Source of the DNA: Thermoanaerobaculum aquaticum
Lineage (GTDB): Bacteria; Acidobacteriota; Thermoanaerobaculia; Thermoanaerobaculales; Thermoanaerobaculaceae
Length of the DNA stretch: 64,000 bases
Direction of reading: 5' to 3'
NCBI RefSeq assembly: GCF_000687145.1
Contig: NZ_JMFG01000020.1
Coordinates: forward strand, 198,940-262,939
How positions within the stretch are numbered: the first letter of the stretch is position 1; each line of letters begins with the position of its first letter. The notes under the pieces are model-generated. The model was not told the DNA's origin. It worked only from the letters and a program-made list of their open reading frames with translations, and made no database searches. Shown here piece by piece: positions 8,229 through 18,890 of this stretch. The translations under genes were made by a program, and so were the position numbers.

Positions 8229-10633
8229 AGTTCCTCCTTGGCTGCCTCAACCTTGACTTGCCCGTCCTCCACCCGAACCACCAGGGGGCCTTCGGGGAGC
8301 GGGCGGTGGGTCACCAGGTAATCGGAAACCGCATCCTCCACAAAGCGTTGGACGGCCCGGCGCAGCGGCCGCGCTCCCAAGGAAGGCTGCACCCCCACCT
8401 GCTCCACCAACCACTGGGCCACGTTGGCTTCCACCTGCAAGGAAATGCCCTGGCTTGCCAAGTGCTCCACCAAATCGGCAAGCAAGAGCGCCGCCACTTG
8501 CTCCAAATGCTCCCGGGTGAGCGGGTGGAACACCACCACGTCGTCCAGCCGGTTGAGAAACTCGGGCGGGAAAAAGCGCCGCAGCTCGCGGAGCACGGTT
8601 TCCTTAAGCTGCTCGTAGGAGGCTGCGTGAGCGCCGTTGCCAAAACCTACCGTGCCGGTGCTCACCAGCTCCCGGCTGCCCAAGTTGGAGGTCATGATGA
8701 TGAGGGTGTTCTTGAAGTTCACCTGGTCGCCAAAGGCATCGGTGAGCACCCCGTCGTCTAAAACCTGCAGGAGCAAATGCACCACGTCCGGGTGCGCCTT
8801 TTCGATTTCATCAAAAAGCACCACCGAGTAGGGCTTTTGCCGGACGCGCTCGGTGAGCTGCCCCCCCTCTTCGTAGCCCACATAGCCAGGTGGGGAGCCA
8901 ATGAGGCGGGAAACCGTGTGCTTTTCCATGTACTCGGACATGTCGAAGCGCACCAGGGCCTTTTCCGAATGAAACAAGAAGCGGGCCAGCTGTCTCGCCA
9001 CTTCCGTTTTGCCCACCCCCGAAGGCCCGAGGAAAAAGAAGGAACCGATGGGCCGCTGGCCGCGGGTGACCCCCAAACGGGCCCGGCGGATGGCCCGGGC
9101 AATGGCCGCCAGCGCTTCCCCCTGGCCCACGATGCGCTCGGCCAAAATTTCCTCCATTTTTGCCAAGCGCTCGGCTTCCTCCTGGCGCAGCTCTGTGACC
9201 GGCACACCGCTCCAGGAAGCCACCACCTCCTCCACATCGGCCACGGTTACCGGAAAGGCCGGCACATCCTGGGGCATGGCCTGGGTCAGTCGCTTGATGG
9301 TGGCCCGCACCTCCGCTTCCCGTTCCCGGAGCGTGACCGCCTGCTCGAAGTTCTTGCTGGAAACCGCACGCTTGAGCTCCCGGGAAAGGCGGGCCGCTTC
9401 CGCCTGAAGCGCCCGCACCTGCTCGGAGGTGGCGGCCTGCCGCAGCTTCACCCGGGCTCCAGCTTCGTCCAGCACGTCAATGGCTTTGTCGGGGAAAAAC
9501 CGGTCGGTGATGAACCTGCCGGAAAGCCGCACAGCGGCCTTCACCACCTCCGGCGGGTAAACCACGTGATGGTACCGCTCGTAGCGCTCCTTCACCCCCA
9601 TCAGGATGGTTTCGGTGGTTTCCTCGTCAGGTGGTTGCACCACTACCGGTTGAAAGCGCCGCGACAGCGAACGGTCCTTTTCGATGTACTTGCGGTACTC
9701 CTTGAGGGTGGTGGCGCCAATGCAGGTGATTTCTCCGCGGGAGAGGGCGGGTTTGAGGATGTTGGCGGCATCCAGCGAGCCCTCCGCCGAGCCGGCACCA
9801 ATGAGCACGTGCAGCTCATCAATGAAGATGATGATCTCCGGGTTTTCCTTAAGCTCCTTCAGGATGGCCTTGAGCCTTTCTTCGAACTGGCCCCGGTACT
9901 TGGTGCCCGCCACCACCAGCGTGAGGTCGAGGGCAAAGATGCGGCGATCGGAAAGCTGCACCGGCACGCGGCCCGAGACGATGCGCTGGGCCAGCCCCTC
10001 CACGATGGCGGTTTTCCCGACCCCCGGCTCGCCCAGCAGCACCGGGTTGTTCTTGGTGCGCCGGAGCAAGATTTGCACCACCCGGTCCACCTCTTGTTCG
10101 CGGCCCACCAGCGGATCGAAGCTGCCGGAAGCTGCGTACTCGGTGAGGTCGCGGGCAAACTCGGCCAGGGCTGTGAGCTCTTTCTTTCCGCGCCGGGCTT
10201 CCCGTTCCTGCGAAATTTCCGCCAGCTCCTCCCGGGCCGCAAACAGCGTGATGCCGTGGGCGTGCAGCATGCGCGCCGCAAGGCAGGTCTCCAGGCGCAG
10301 GATCCCCAGGAAGATGTGCTCGTTGCCCACCCCCAGTTGCCCCGCCACTTCCGCTTCGTGCGCGGCTAAAAGCAGAATGCGGCGGCTTTCCTCAGCCAGC
10401 GGCAGGTCCCCCGCCACCACCCCTTCCCGGCGGTCAGCTCCTCCCAGCTCGTGTTGCAGGGTGCGGGCATCCACGCCAAAGCGGTGCAGGAGCTGCTCCA
10501 CCACCTCGTCGGCTTCCCGCAAAAGCCCCAACAGCAAATGCTCCGACTCAATGGCGGCAGCTCCCGCCCTGGCCGCTTCGTAGCGGGCAAAGAACAGCGT
10601 GCGACGGGCGCGGTCGGTAAAGTTCTCCAGCAT
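8216..10633 (-). CDS. clpC: ATP-dependent Clp protease ATP-binding subunit ClpC
   Basis: An 805-residue class I Hsp100 protein. It has a double Clp-N repeat (1-145), a first AAA+ domain with Walker A GEPGVGKT, a UVR-like middle segment (~410-450) with the coiled-coil features of ClpC, and a second AAA+ domain with GPSGVGKTE and a D2-small C-terminal region. The loop STGTVGFG matches the GF-type ClpP-docking loop, so it should unfold substrates for ClpP. It sits 3 nt after lolD and overlaps bamA, within a run of envelope genes. No mcsA/mcsB/ctsR neighbours are seen. Confidence 0.93.
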   Translation of the reverse strand: MLENFTDRARRTLFFARYEAARAGAAAIESEHLLLGLLREADEVVEQLLHRFGVDARTLQHELGGADRREGVVAGDLPLAEESRRILLLAAHEAEVAGQLGVGNEHIFLGILRLETCLAARMLHAHGITLFAAREELAEISQEREARRGKKELTALAEFARDLTEYAASGSFDPLVGREQEVDRVVQILLRRTKNNPVLLGEPGVGKTAIVEGLAQRIVSGRVPVQLSDRRIFALDLTLVVAGTKYRGQFEERLKAILKELKENPEIIIFIDELHVLIGAGSAEGSLDAANILKPALSRGEITCIGATTLKEYRKYIEKDRSLSRRFQPVVVQPPDEETTETILMGVKERYERYHHVVYPPEVVKAAVRLSGRFITDRFFPDKAIDVLDEAGARVKLRQAATSEQVRALQAEAARLSRELKRAVSSKNFEQAVTLREREAEVRATIKRLTQAMPQDVPAFPVTVADVEEVVASWSGVPVTELRQEEAERLAKMEEILAERIVGQGEALAAIARAIRRARLGVTRGQRPIGSFFFLGPSGVGKTEVARQLARFLFHSEKALVRFDMSEYMEKHTVSRLIGSPPGYVGYEEGGQLTERVRQKPYSVVLFDEIEKAHPDVVHLLLQVLDDGVLTDAFGDQVNFKNTLIIMTSNLGSRELVSTGTVGFGNGAHAASYEQLKETVLRELRRFFPPEFLNRLDDVVVFHPLTREHLEQVAALLLADLVEHLASQGISLQVEANVAQWLVEQVGVQPSLGARPLRRAVQRFVEDAVSDYLVTHRPLPEGPLVVRVEDGQVKVEAAKEELCRA

Positions 10634-10636
10634 GGG

Positions 10637-11305
10637 TCAGGCTTCCGGAAGGAGGTGCACCACCCGGTGGCACCCCCTCGCCAAAACCTCGTTATGGGTG
10701 ACGATAACACTGGTGAGGCCGTCCCTCAAATGGAGCTCCTGCAAAAGCTCGAAAAACCTGCGGGCCGCCACGGCGTCCAGGTTACCGGTGGGTTCGTCGG
10801 CCAGCAAAAGCTCGGGACCGCAAGCCAGGGCCCGGGCTACCGCCCCCCGCTGCTGCTCCCCCCCGGAAAGCTCATCGGGGAAGTGCTTGCCCCGGGAGGC
10901 CAAACCCACTTCCGCCAAAAGCTCCCTGGCCCGCTTGAGGGCTTCTTCCCTCCCTACCCCTGCCAGAAGCAGGGGCATGGCCACGTTTTCCTCCAACGTG
11001 AAGTCGGAAAGCAGCAGGTGGAACTGAAAGACAAAGCCCAGCTTGCGGTTGCGCAGCTGCGCCCGCTGCTCTTCAGATAAAGCGCTGGCACGCTGGCCGA
11101 AGATCACGATCTCGCCGGCGTCGGGTTTGTCCAAAAGGCCCAGGAGGTACAAAAGCGTGCTCTTGCCCACCCCCGACGGGCCCACCACCGCCACCATTTC
11201 GCCCTTTTCCACGGTGAGCGAAAAGCCGCGCAGCACCTCCACCCGGCGCTCCCCTTCCCCGTAGCCCTTCCACAGCCCCTCGGCCACCAGGATCGGCTCA
11301 CTCAC
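10637..11305 (-). CDS. lolD: Lipoprotein-releasing ABC transporter ATPase LolD
   Basis: A 222-residue ABC ATPase: Walker A GPSGVGKST, signature LSGGEQQR and Walker B LLLADEPTGNLD followed by a switch-region TH, typical of the MacB/LolD/FtsE group. The GTG at 11305 is the chosen start: it overlaps the stop of the permease gene and follows GGAGGGG with 7-nt spacing. A longer in-frame start would lie inside the permease gene. With the permease it would extract lipoproteins from the inner membrane for transfer to the outer membrane. Confidence 0.85.
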   Translation of the reverse strand: MSEPILVAEGLWKGYGEGERRVEVLRGFSLTVEKGEMVAVVGPSGVGKSTLLYLLGLLDKPDAGEIVIFGQRASALSEEQRAQLRNRKLGFVFQFHLLLSDFTLEENVAMPLLLAGVGREEALKRARELLAEVGLASRGKHFPDELSGGEQQRGAVARALACGPELLLADEPTGNLDAVAARRFFELLQELHLRDGLTSVIVTHNEVLARGCHRVVHLLPEA

Positions 11306-12434
11306 GGCGCAACCCCTCCAGCACCGACCGGCGGGCCGCCGCCCGGGCCGGGAACTGCGAAGCAAAAAACGAGGCAAGGAAGGTCACCGCCAACACCACC
11401 CCCAAATGCTCCGGCCGCACGGCAAAAGGCACGTGGCTTACCGCAAAAACCCCCCGGGGAAGGGGGATGGCCTGGGTCCGGTGCAAGACCTCAGCCAAAA
11501 GGGCGCCCCCCAAGCTCCCCACCACCCCCGCACCCACGCCAATGGCCAGCCCCAGCCCCTGGAAGAGCCGGGCTACCCCTTGGGGAGAAAGCCCCATGGC
11601 TTGCAGGATGGCAGCATCAGCCCGCTTTTCCGCCGCCAGCATGGTGAGGTTGCACAGCAAGTTAAGGCTGGCCACCAAAACGATCAGCGAAACCCCCAGG
11701 CCAATGAGCAGCTTTTCCAGGGAAAGCGCCGCCAGAAGCGGACGGTTGAGCTCCCGGAAGGGGCGAAGCACCACCCCCGGAGGAACCGGCGCCAGCTGCT
11801 GGGAGGCCACCAGCGGGTCCTGGCCTGCCGGCACCGTCACCTGTACCTCCTCCCGGCCCCCCTGCGGGAAGAGCTGCCGCCCCAGATCCCGGGGCACCCG
11901 CACGGTGCCCCTTTCCGCCCGGGCCGGGCTGGCCACCACCCGGGCCACCCGCACCCGGAACTGCCGGGGCACAGGGCCCAGCGGGGTGAGCACCGGGGCC
12001 GGCGAAAGCAGGTCCACCTCCGCCCCCGGGCCAATGGCCCCCTTGGCGGCCAGCACCCGGTCCACCTCCACCTGGGAGAGCCCATCCACAACCTCCACCT
12101 GCACGGGAATGGCTTCCCCCAGCGCCAGAAGCCACCCCACGCCCCGCTCCAGCTTGCGAAAGGAAAAACCCGGGTGGCGGGCGGCAAGCTGGGAAAGCCA
12201 GTCCCCGGAGGGGAGCTTGTCACCAAAAACCGGCACCAGAAGCGCGTGGGGCCCGGATTTTCTCAGCTCCTCGCGGACCGTGCCCTGAAAGCCCTCCAAA
12301 AGCCCCAGGGTCAGCACCAGAGCCGCTGCCCCAAGAGCTAAGGAAACAAAAGAAATGGCGCTGACCACGGCCACATGGGTCCGTCGGGAAAGCCCCAGAA
12401 GGTAGCGGAACACCACAAAGGCAAGAGCGCGCAC
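11298..12434 (-). CDS. lolC: Lipoprotein-releasing ABC transporter permease, LolC/LolE family
   Basis: A 378-residue protein with one N-terminal membrane helix (~20-50), a large periplasmic domain (~55-235) and three C-terminal helices forming the FtsX domain (~240-370). This is the MacB-PCD/FtsX layout of LolC and LolE. Only one permease gene accompanies lolD, so the complex may be a homodimer (LolF-like), which is common outside the gammaproteobacteria. The GTG start at 12434 has no ribosome-binding site but a TAGCCT hexamer 7 nt upstream. Confidence 0.8.
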   Translation of the reverse strand: MRALAFVVFRYLLGLSRRTHVAVVSAISFVSLALGAAALVLTLGLLEGFQGTVREELRKSGPHALLVPVFGDKLPSGDWLSQLAARHPGFSFRKLERGVGWLLALGEAIPVQVEVVDGLSQVEVDRVLAAKGAIGPGAEVDLLSPAPVLTPLGPVPRQFRVRVARVVASPARAERGTVRVPRDLGRQLFPQGGREEVQVTVPAGQDPLVASQQLAPVPPGVVLRPFRELNRPLLAALSLEKLLIGLGVSLIVLVASLNLLCNLTMLAAEKRADAAILQAMGLSPQGVARLFQGLGLAIGVGAGVVGSLGGALLAEVLHRTQAIPLPRGVFAVSHVPFAVRPEHLGVVLAVTFLASFFASQFPARAAARRSVLEGLRRE

Positions 12435-12441
12435 CGCCTAA

Positions 12442-12447
12442 AGGCTA
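12442..12447 (-). promoter_or_regulatory. Candidate -10 element for leaderless lolC operon transcript
   Basis: TAGCCT lies 7 nt before the lolC GTG, at the distance at which transcription would begin on the start codon. No Shine-Dalgarno sequence is present. Confidence 0.4.
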
Positions 12448-12506
12448 ACACGCTCCCGGAGCGCTGGGCTTCCTTTCGGCAAGAACCAGAAGCCCCCGCC
12501 ACGCTT

Positions 12507-13979
<1,473 letters not shown>

Positions 13980-14027
13980 CGCACCCTCCTCTTCGCGTAA
14001 GCCGCGAAGCGGGCCATTTTAGCAGGG

Positions 14028-14055
14028 TTAAACCTCTGCCAAGTTGGAGTATGCT
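14028..14055 (+). promoter_or_regulatory. Candidate promoter of the purine nucleoside phosphorylase gene
   Basis: TTAAAC (14028-14033) and TATGCT (14050-14055) are 16 nt apart. The -10 ends 9 nt before the ATG, leaving little or no leader, and there is no ribosome-binding site. Confidence 0.42.
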
Positions 14056-14064
14056 TAGCGTCCT

Positions 14065-14898
14065 ATGGAGTTCACACCTCGTGCTCTGGAAGAACGTGCA
14101 AGGGTCCTCAAAGAGCAGCTGCCTTCGCTGCCGGTGAGCCTCGCGGTGGTGGCCGGCTCAGGGATTGAGCTGGTACTGCCGGAAGCGCGCAAGCTCTTGG
14201 AGCTTGCCTACCATCAGGTTTTCCCCTTCCCGGTGCACGGCTTGATTGGCCACACCCCCACCCTTTCCTTTTGGGAGGTGCAGGGTCGTGGAGTGCTGAT
14301 GTTCCACGGCCGCTTTCACCTGTACCAGGGGTATTCCGCCGCGGAAGTGGCGGCCATCCCCCGCTTGGCCGGCTTGCTGGGCGTTTCCACCTACATCCTC
14401 ACCAACGCCGCCGGGGCTCTGGTCCCGACGTTGGAACCGGGTTCTCTGGTGGTCTTGGCCGACCACCTCAACCTGCAGGGGGCCAACCCCCTGGTGGGGG
14501 AGTGGGGGCGGTGGCGGGAGCCGGTTTTCCCGGACATGACCCACGCTTACGATCCCGATTTGCGGAAGCTGGCGCTGGAGCTGGCCCGGCAAGCAGGCTT
14601 TGCCGTGCAGGAAGGGGTTTACGCCGGGGTTTTGGGTCCGTCCTACGAAACCCCTGCAGAGGTCCGCATGCTGGCGCAATTGGGCGGCACCGTGGTGGGG
14701 ATGTCCACGGTACAGGAGGTGATTGCCGCCCGACACATGGGCCTTCGGGTTTTGGGCCTTTCGCTGGTGACCAACTACGCCGCCGGCATTGCCACCCGGC
14801 CGCTTTCCCATGAAGAGGTGCTGGAGGCGGGGGCGAAAGCTCAAGGGAAGCTGGTGAAGCTCCTCAGCGAGCTCACTACCAAGCTTGTAGCGGCATGA
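14065..14898 (+). CDS. Purine nucleoside phosphorylase, trimeric class
   Basis: A 277-residue enzyme that splits purine nucleosides with phosphate into free base and ribose-1-phosphate for salvage. It shows GSG near residue 31, the phosphate-binding GRFHLYQGY, TNAAGAL, and the substrate loop MSTVQEVIAARHMG with LVTNYAAG near the C-terminus. These are hallmarks of the trimeric (PunA/human-type) family. The stop overlaps the next gene by 4 nt. Confidence 0.9.
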   Translation: MEFTPRALEERARVLKEQLPSLPVSLAVVAGSGIELVLPEARKLLELAYHQVFPFPVHGLIGHTPTLSFWEVQGRGVLMFHGRFHLYQGYSAAEVAAIPRLAGLLGVSTYILTNAAGALVPTLEPGSLVVLADHLNLQGANPLVGEWGRWREPVFPDMTHAYDPDLRKLALELARQAGFAVQEGVYAGVLGPSYETPAEVRMLAQLGGTVVGMSTVQEVIAARHMGLRVLGLSLVTNYAAGIATRPLSHEEVLEAGAKAQGKLVKLLSELTTKLVAA

Positions 14899-15536
14899 AG
14901 GTCACCTCCTTTGCCCTGGGGCCCTTTGCCGCCAACTGCCTGGTGCTGGAAGCCGAGGGCTGCCAGGATGTTTTTCTGGTTGACCCCGGCTTTGACGTGG
15001 AACAGGTGATCCTCTGGCTTAAAAGGCGAAACAAAAAGCCCTGCGCCGTGTTGCTCACCCACGCCCATCTGGATCACGCCTGGGGGTGCGGCGCGGTGAA
15101 GGAAAGCTTTCCCGAAGTTCCGGTGTGGCTGCACGAAAAAGACCTCCCGCTTTTGGAAAACCTTGCCACCCAGGCGCACATGTTTGGCTTTCCCACTCCT
15201 CCTGCGGTGACCGGCGAACCCGTCCTCAAGGACGGCCTGGAGCTTTCCCTTGCCGGGGAAAGGTTTTTGGTGCGCCACTGCCCCGGCCACTCCCCCGGTC
15301 ACGTGGTTTTCTTGGGTGAGGACAACGGCCAACCCTGGGCGGTGGTGGGGGATGTGATCTTTGCCGGCTCGGTAGGGCGCACCGACCTCTGGGGGGGCTC
15401 CTGGGACGAGCTGGAGGCCTCCATTCGCCAGGTGATTTACCGGCTCCCGGGGGACACCGTGCTCTACCCCGGCCACGGCCCCACCACCACCGTGGGCGAG
15501 GAACGCCTTTCCAACCCCTTCGTTTCGGACACTTAA
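14895..15536 (+). CDS. MBL-fold metallo-hydrolase, glyoxalase II-like
   Basis: A 213-residue single-domain metallo-beta-lactamase-fold hydrolase. It has the zinc motif THAHLDHAWGCGAV, then HCPGHSPGHVVF, a GDVIF aspartate and a terminal GHGP histidine, so all metal ligands are present. The size and motif order resemble hydroxyacylglutathione hydrolase-like enzymes without the C-terminal glutathione-binding helices, so the substrate is open. It is coupled to the phosphorylase by an ATGA overlap, and its stop overlaps the convergent kinase gene by 4 nt. Confidence 0.82.
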   Translation: MKVTSFALGPFAANCLVLEAEGCQDVFLVDPGFDVEQVILWLKRRNKKPCAVLLTHAHLDHAWGCGAVKESFPEVPVWLHEKDLPLLENLATQAHMFGFPTPPAVTGEPVLKDGLELSLAGERFLVRHCPGHSPGHVVFLGEDNGQPWAVVGDVIFAGSVGRTDLWGGSWDELEASIRQVIYRLPGDTVLYPGHGPTTTVGEERLSNPFVSDT

Positions 15537-18097
15537 GCCCGGGAGCAGAGCCTTTCCACGGTTTCCAAAAGCACCCGAGCGGTGTAAGGCTTTTGCAAGA
15601 AGACCACGGAATCGCGGCTCACCAGCCCCGGCGGTAGCGCTTCCGGAGTATGGCCCGAGGAAAACACCACCGCCAAATCCGGTTTCTTTTCAAGGAGGTG
15701 CTGGGCCAACTGAATGCCGTTAACCCCGGGGAGGAGCACGTCCACCACCGCCACATGAATTTCGGAGGGCTGAAAGGAACGAAGCGCTTCTTCCGCCGAT
15801 TTGGCGCACACCACCCGGTAGCCTTCCAGCTCCAGCACCTGCCGCAAGCCCTCGAGAATGGCAGGCTCATCGTCCACCAAAAGAACGCCGCAACCTGCCG
15901 GACGCGAAGCTTTCAAGGTGGATGGTGCCGCGCTGGGCTTGGTGGTTTGTGGCGGCGGGATACGGGGCAAGGTCAGGGTCACCTTGGTCCCCACCCCCAG
16001 CCTGGAGTCAATCGCCACCGTACCCCCGTGGGCTTCCACCGTGCGGTACACCGTGGTAAGGCCTAAGCCCGTGCCCTGGCCTCGGGGTTTGGTGGTGAAA
16101 AAGGGATCGAAAACCCGGGGCAAGTGGACGGGGTCAATTCCGGTCCCCTGGTCTTCCACTTCCAGCACCACCTCTCCGTTCCTGGGATAGGCCCGAATGG
16201 CCACCGAACCCCCTTCGGGCATGGCGTCCCGGGCGTTGGTGAGGAGGTTCAGCAGCGCCTGCTGCAGCAAAGCCTCCTCACCCAACACAAACAGCTCCCC
16301 TTCCACCTGAAGGTCAAAGTGGAACTGCGGCCCGAAGGTGTGGTGCGCAAGCTCTACCGTGTCCTGAACAAGCTCCGCCACCGCAATTGGTTCGGGCTTC
16401 GTCACGGAAGGCCGGGCAAAGGACAAGATGCGCCGCACCACCTCGCCGCCCCGCTGGGCGAGGCTCACCAAATGCTCCACCTTCTCGTGCGCTTCTGGCG
16501 GGACCAAGCGTCGAAGGACTTCCGCTTCCGCCACGATGCCCGCCAAGACGTTGTTGAAATCGTGAGCGATGCCGCCGGCCAAAACCCCCAGCGCGGCTAG
16601 CTTTTCGTGGGCCGCCAGTCGGCTTTCCAGTTCCTTTTGCTGGCGAAGCAAATGCAATCGTTCCAATTCGCGTCCCAGACGTACCGCGTAAATCTCCAGG
16701 ATCTGTCGCTCAAGAACTGAAAGCTGCCGGGGTTTGCTATCCAAAACCGCCAAAATCCCCAGGGCCTGCCCGGCGCTGCCCACCAGCGGCATCCCAAAGT
16801 AGCACTCGGGAACCACTTGAATCCACCCGGGCGTTCCGAATTGGGCAGCAAAACCCGACGCTAGCTCCAAAGGCCTCTTCTCACGAATGGCCACCTCACA
16901 GGGTGTTCCTGCCAAGGGGATAAGTTCCTTTTGTACTGCCCCGTGGGCCCCCAGGAGGGAAAGCTGACCGTCGATTTCCTCGGCCACAAAAACCACCGGC
17001 ACATGGAGCAGCGCCGCCACCGATTCAGCGGCGGCTTGAAACACGTTTTCCCCCGGAAGCGCCACCACTGCCCTGTAGGCCGCTTCCACCACCTGTCGAG
17101 CCGCTTCTTGCTCGGAGTTATCCACAATGGTCCCCAGTACCGCGGGGCCCGAGGGCAGCACCACCCTGGCGCCAAACACCTCCACTGGAAAGCGAGTACC
17201 GTTGGCCTTCATGGCCGAAAAAGTATAACGGACAAACTGCACCTCGCCGGTAAAGCGCTTGCGCAGGTTTTCGGCCACCCGCTCGCGATCCTCGGGCGCC
17301 ACCAAATCGGCAACCAGCTTTTGCTGAATTACCTCGTCCTGGGAATAGCCAAACATCTCTGCCATTCGCGGGTTGCAGTACAAAAACCTGTCCCCCTGAA
17401 TGAGGTAAACGCCCACCAAACTATGGTCGACCAAGGTTCGGTACAGTTGCTCCGAGGCGGCCAACTGCCGTTCCGCCTCTTCCCGCTCCTTCTCGGCTTG
17501 CCGCTCACGCTTGAGGGCCACGCCGGTCATCAACCAAACTGCGGCAGACGTTAACAGCAACAAGCTTCCAATCAAAGTTATCAGGCTGAGCTTCCGGGCA
17601 TATAAAATTCGGCTCAGAAATGGCGTTTCCACGCGAAAGGAGAGCCCCCCGACCACCTCCCCCGGCACAAACTGCGGATGGCACTGCCGGCATCCCTCCT
17701 GGGCCTTCACCACTGAAAGACCCGAGAGACCCTGGCCAAAGCCACCCGGCCACCAGAGCCAAAAGCCCTCGTCAACCCCGGGTAAAGGACGCATCTCCTT
17801 CACTGGGGGCGTCGCTTCCTTCACCAATGTGGCGGCATCAAGACTCGGAACCGGCATCAGGTGGGCAGCCTTGGGCTCCTGCGGCACCTCTTGGCCCTGC
17901 TGGTAAATCAACTCCAGCGTGCGTTGCCAGTGGTTTACCGCAACGGCCGCCGAATGCTCTACGCTGCGGCGCAAGTTGAGCTCAAGGTAGTTTGAGCCCT
18001 GGAGGTACCCCACCACCCCCGCCACCAGCAGCAACAGCTGCAGGGTGAGGGCTAGCCGCACCAGGGGCTTTGCCACCTGTCGGCGAGGGTCGGACAT
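15533..18097 (-). CDS. Hybrid sensor histidine kinase with CxxCH-containing periplasmic sensor, PAS, GAF and receiver
   Basis: An 854-residue membrane sensor. It has TM1 (~12-32), a periplasmic domain (~35-165) with CRQCH at residues 136-140, TM2 (~170-192), PAS (~215-335), GAF (~345-480), HisKA with phospho-acceptor His in GGIAHDFNN (~515), HATPase with GTGLGLTTV, and a receiver domain (~735-854) with acidic pair DDE and Asp in VVDVLLPG. The lone CxxCH in the exported domain could bind one c-type haem, as in DUF3365/Tll0287-like sensors, and so sense redox state or gas. There is no cognate regulator next to it. A TACAAT box lies 6 nt before the ATG. Confidence 0.85.
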   Translation of the reverse strand: MSDPRRQVAKPLVRLALTLQLLLLVAGVVGYLQGSNYLELNLRRSVEHSAAVAVNHWQRTLELIYQQGQEVPQEPKAAHLMPVPSLDAATLVKEATPPVKEMRPLPGVDEGFWLWWPGGFGQGLSGLSVVKAQEGCRQCHPQFVPGEVVGGLSFRVETPFLSRILYARKLSLITLIGSLLLLTSAAVWLMTGVALKRERQAEKEREEAERQLAASEQLYRTLVDHSLVGVYLIQGDRFLYCNPRMAEMFGYSQDEVIQQKLVADLVAPEDRERVAENLRKRFTGEVQFVRYTFSAMKANGTRFPVEVFGARVVLPSGPAVLGTIVDNSEQEAARQVVEAAYRAVVALPGENVFQAAAESVAALLHVPVVFVAEEIDGQLSLLGAHGAVQKELIPLAGTPCEVAIREKRPLELASGFAAQFGTPGWIQVVPECYFGMPLVGSAGQALGILAVLDSKPRQLSVLERQILEIYAVRLGRELERLHLLRQQKELESRLAAHEKLAALGVLAGGIAHDFNNVLAGIVAEAEVLRRLVPPEAHEKVEHLVSLAQRGGEVVRRILSFARPSVTKPEPIAVAELVQDTVELAHHTFGPQFHFDLQVEGELFVLGEEALLQQALLNLLTNARDAMPEGGSVAIRAYPRNGEVVLEVEDQGTGIDPVHLPRVFDPFFTTKPRGQGTGLGLTTVYRTVEAHGGTVAIDSRLGVGTKVTLTLPRIPPPQTTKPSAAPSTLKASRPAGCGVLLVDDEPAILEGLRQVLELEGYRVVCAKSAEEALRSFQPSEIHVAVVDVLLPGVNGIQLAQHLLEKKPDLAVVFSSGHTPEALPPGLVSRDSVVFLQKPYTARVLLETVERLCSRA

Positions 18098-18103
18098 GAT
18101 TTT

Positions 18104-18109
18104 ATTGTA
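18104..18109 (-). promoter_or_regulatory. Candidate -10 element for leaderless hybrid-kinase transcript
   Basis: A near-consensus TACAAT lies 6 nt upstream of the kinase ATG (18097). No ribosome-binding site is present, so the message would begin at or within a base or two of the start codon. Confidence 0.5.
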
Positions 18110-18162
18110 CGCCTAGAACCCGAAACAACTTCCTTACGTTTCATAGGTTGGCGGAGGAAGCT

Positions 18163-18828
18163 ATGCGGCGCTTTCTTGTTTCTCTGATAATGATCTCAGC
18201 AGCCCCGCTCCATGCGGCCGAGCGGACCCTGCATTTTTCCCAGCCGGTCGGTGACCTGGAGGCGGTAACCGTTGAAGTAGGCGCCGGCGACGTCACCGTG
18301 ACCGGCTGCGACTGCAACGAAATCACCGCCCAAGTGACCGTCACCGGCAAGCGCTGGCAGCTGGAGGATCTGGACCTCGAGGCCCAAACCACTGGCAAAA
18401 CCTTGAAGCTTTCGCTTTCGCCGCGCAAGTACTCGGGCAAGAAAGCCGGCGAAGATTGGACGCTTAAGCTTCCCCGTCAGCTAAACCTGTCCGTAGAAGC
18501 CGGGGTGGGCGATGTGCGGATCCGCGGCATGAACGGCGAGCTGGAGGTGCAGTTAGGGGTTGGGGATGTAGTGATCACCGAGCTGGTCTCCAACCTAGTG
18601 GCGGAAACCGGCGTGGGGGACGTGGAGGTCCGCGGGTCGTGGACCGCAGTAGGCCGCATGCGGCTTAACACCGGCGTGGGCTCCGTCACGGCGCACACCC
18701 CCCAAGGCAAACTCAGCGGCCACGGTATCGTTTCCGAATCCCTGGAGGACAAAGGCCACGGTAAAGCCAGCATCTCCATCGCCACCGGCGTGGGCGACAT
18801 CACGCTGATCTTGAAGGAAGACCTCTAA
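18163..18828 (+). CDS. Secreted DUF4097-like beta-helical repeat protein
   Basis: A 221-residue protein with a signal peptide (MRRFLVSLIMISAAPLHAA). I chose the ATG at 18163 because GGAGG precedes it; an in-frame TTG 15 nt earlier lacks that. The mature part is built of short beta repeats that return to a GVGDV-type motif at least five times (GAGDVTV, GVGDVRI, GVGDVVI, GVGDVEV, GVGDITL). This pattern is typical of the DUF4097/DUF2807 putative auto-transporter-like adhesin fold. The function is unknown. It stands alone between two minus-strand genes. Confidence 0.7.
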   Translation: MRRFLVSLIMISAAPLHAAERTLHFSQPVGDLEAVTVEVGAGDVTVTGCDCNEITAQVTVTGKRWQLEDLDLEAQTTGKTLKLSLSPRKYSGKKAGEDWTLKLPRQLNLSVEAGVGDVRIRGMNGELEVQLGVGDVVITELVSNLVAETGVGDVEVRGSWTAVGRMRLNTGVGSVTAHTPQGKLSGHGIVSESLEDKGHGKASISIATGVGDITLILKEDL

Positions 18829-18890
18829 GACCGCTTCCAAGAAGATGGCGTATCGAACTATCCAGGCCTCAACTTCTTTGCAAAAGATTT

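Noticed and set aside
8777-10369. A 530-codon open frame on the plus strand opposite clpC
   Set aside because: Antisense to a strongly conserved AAA+ gene and without any motif of its own.
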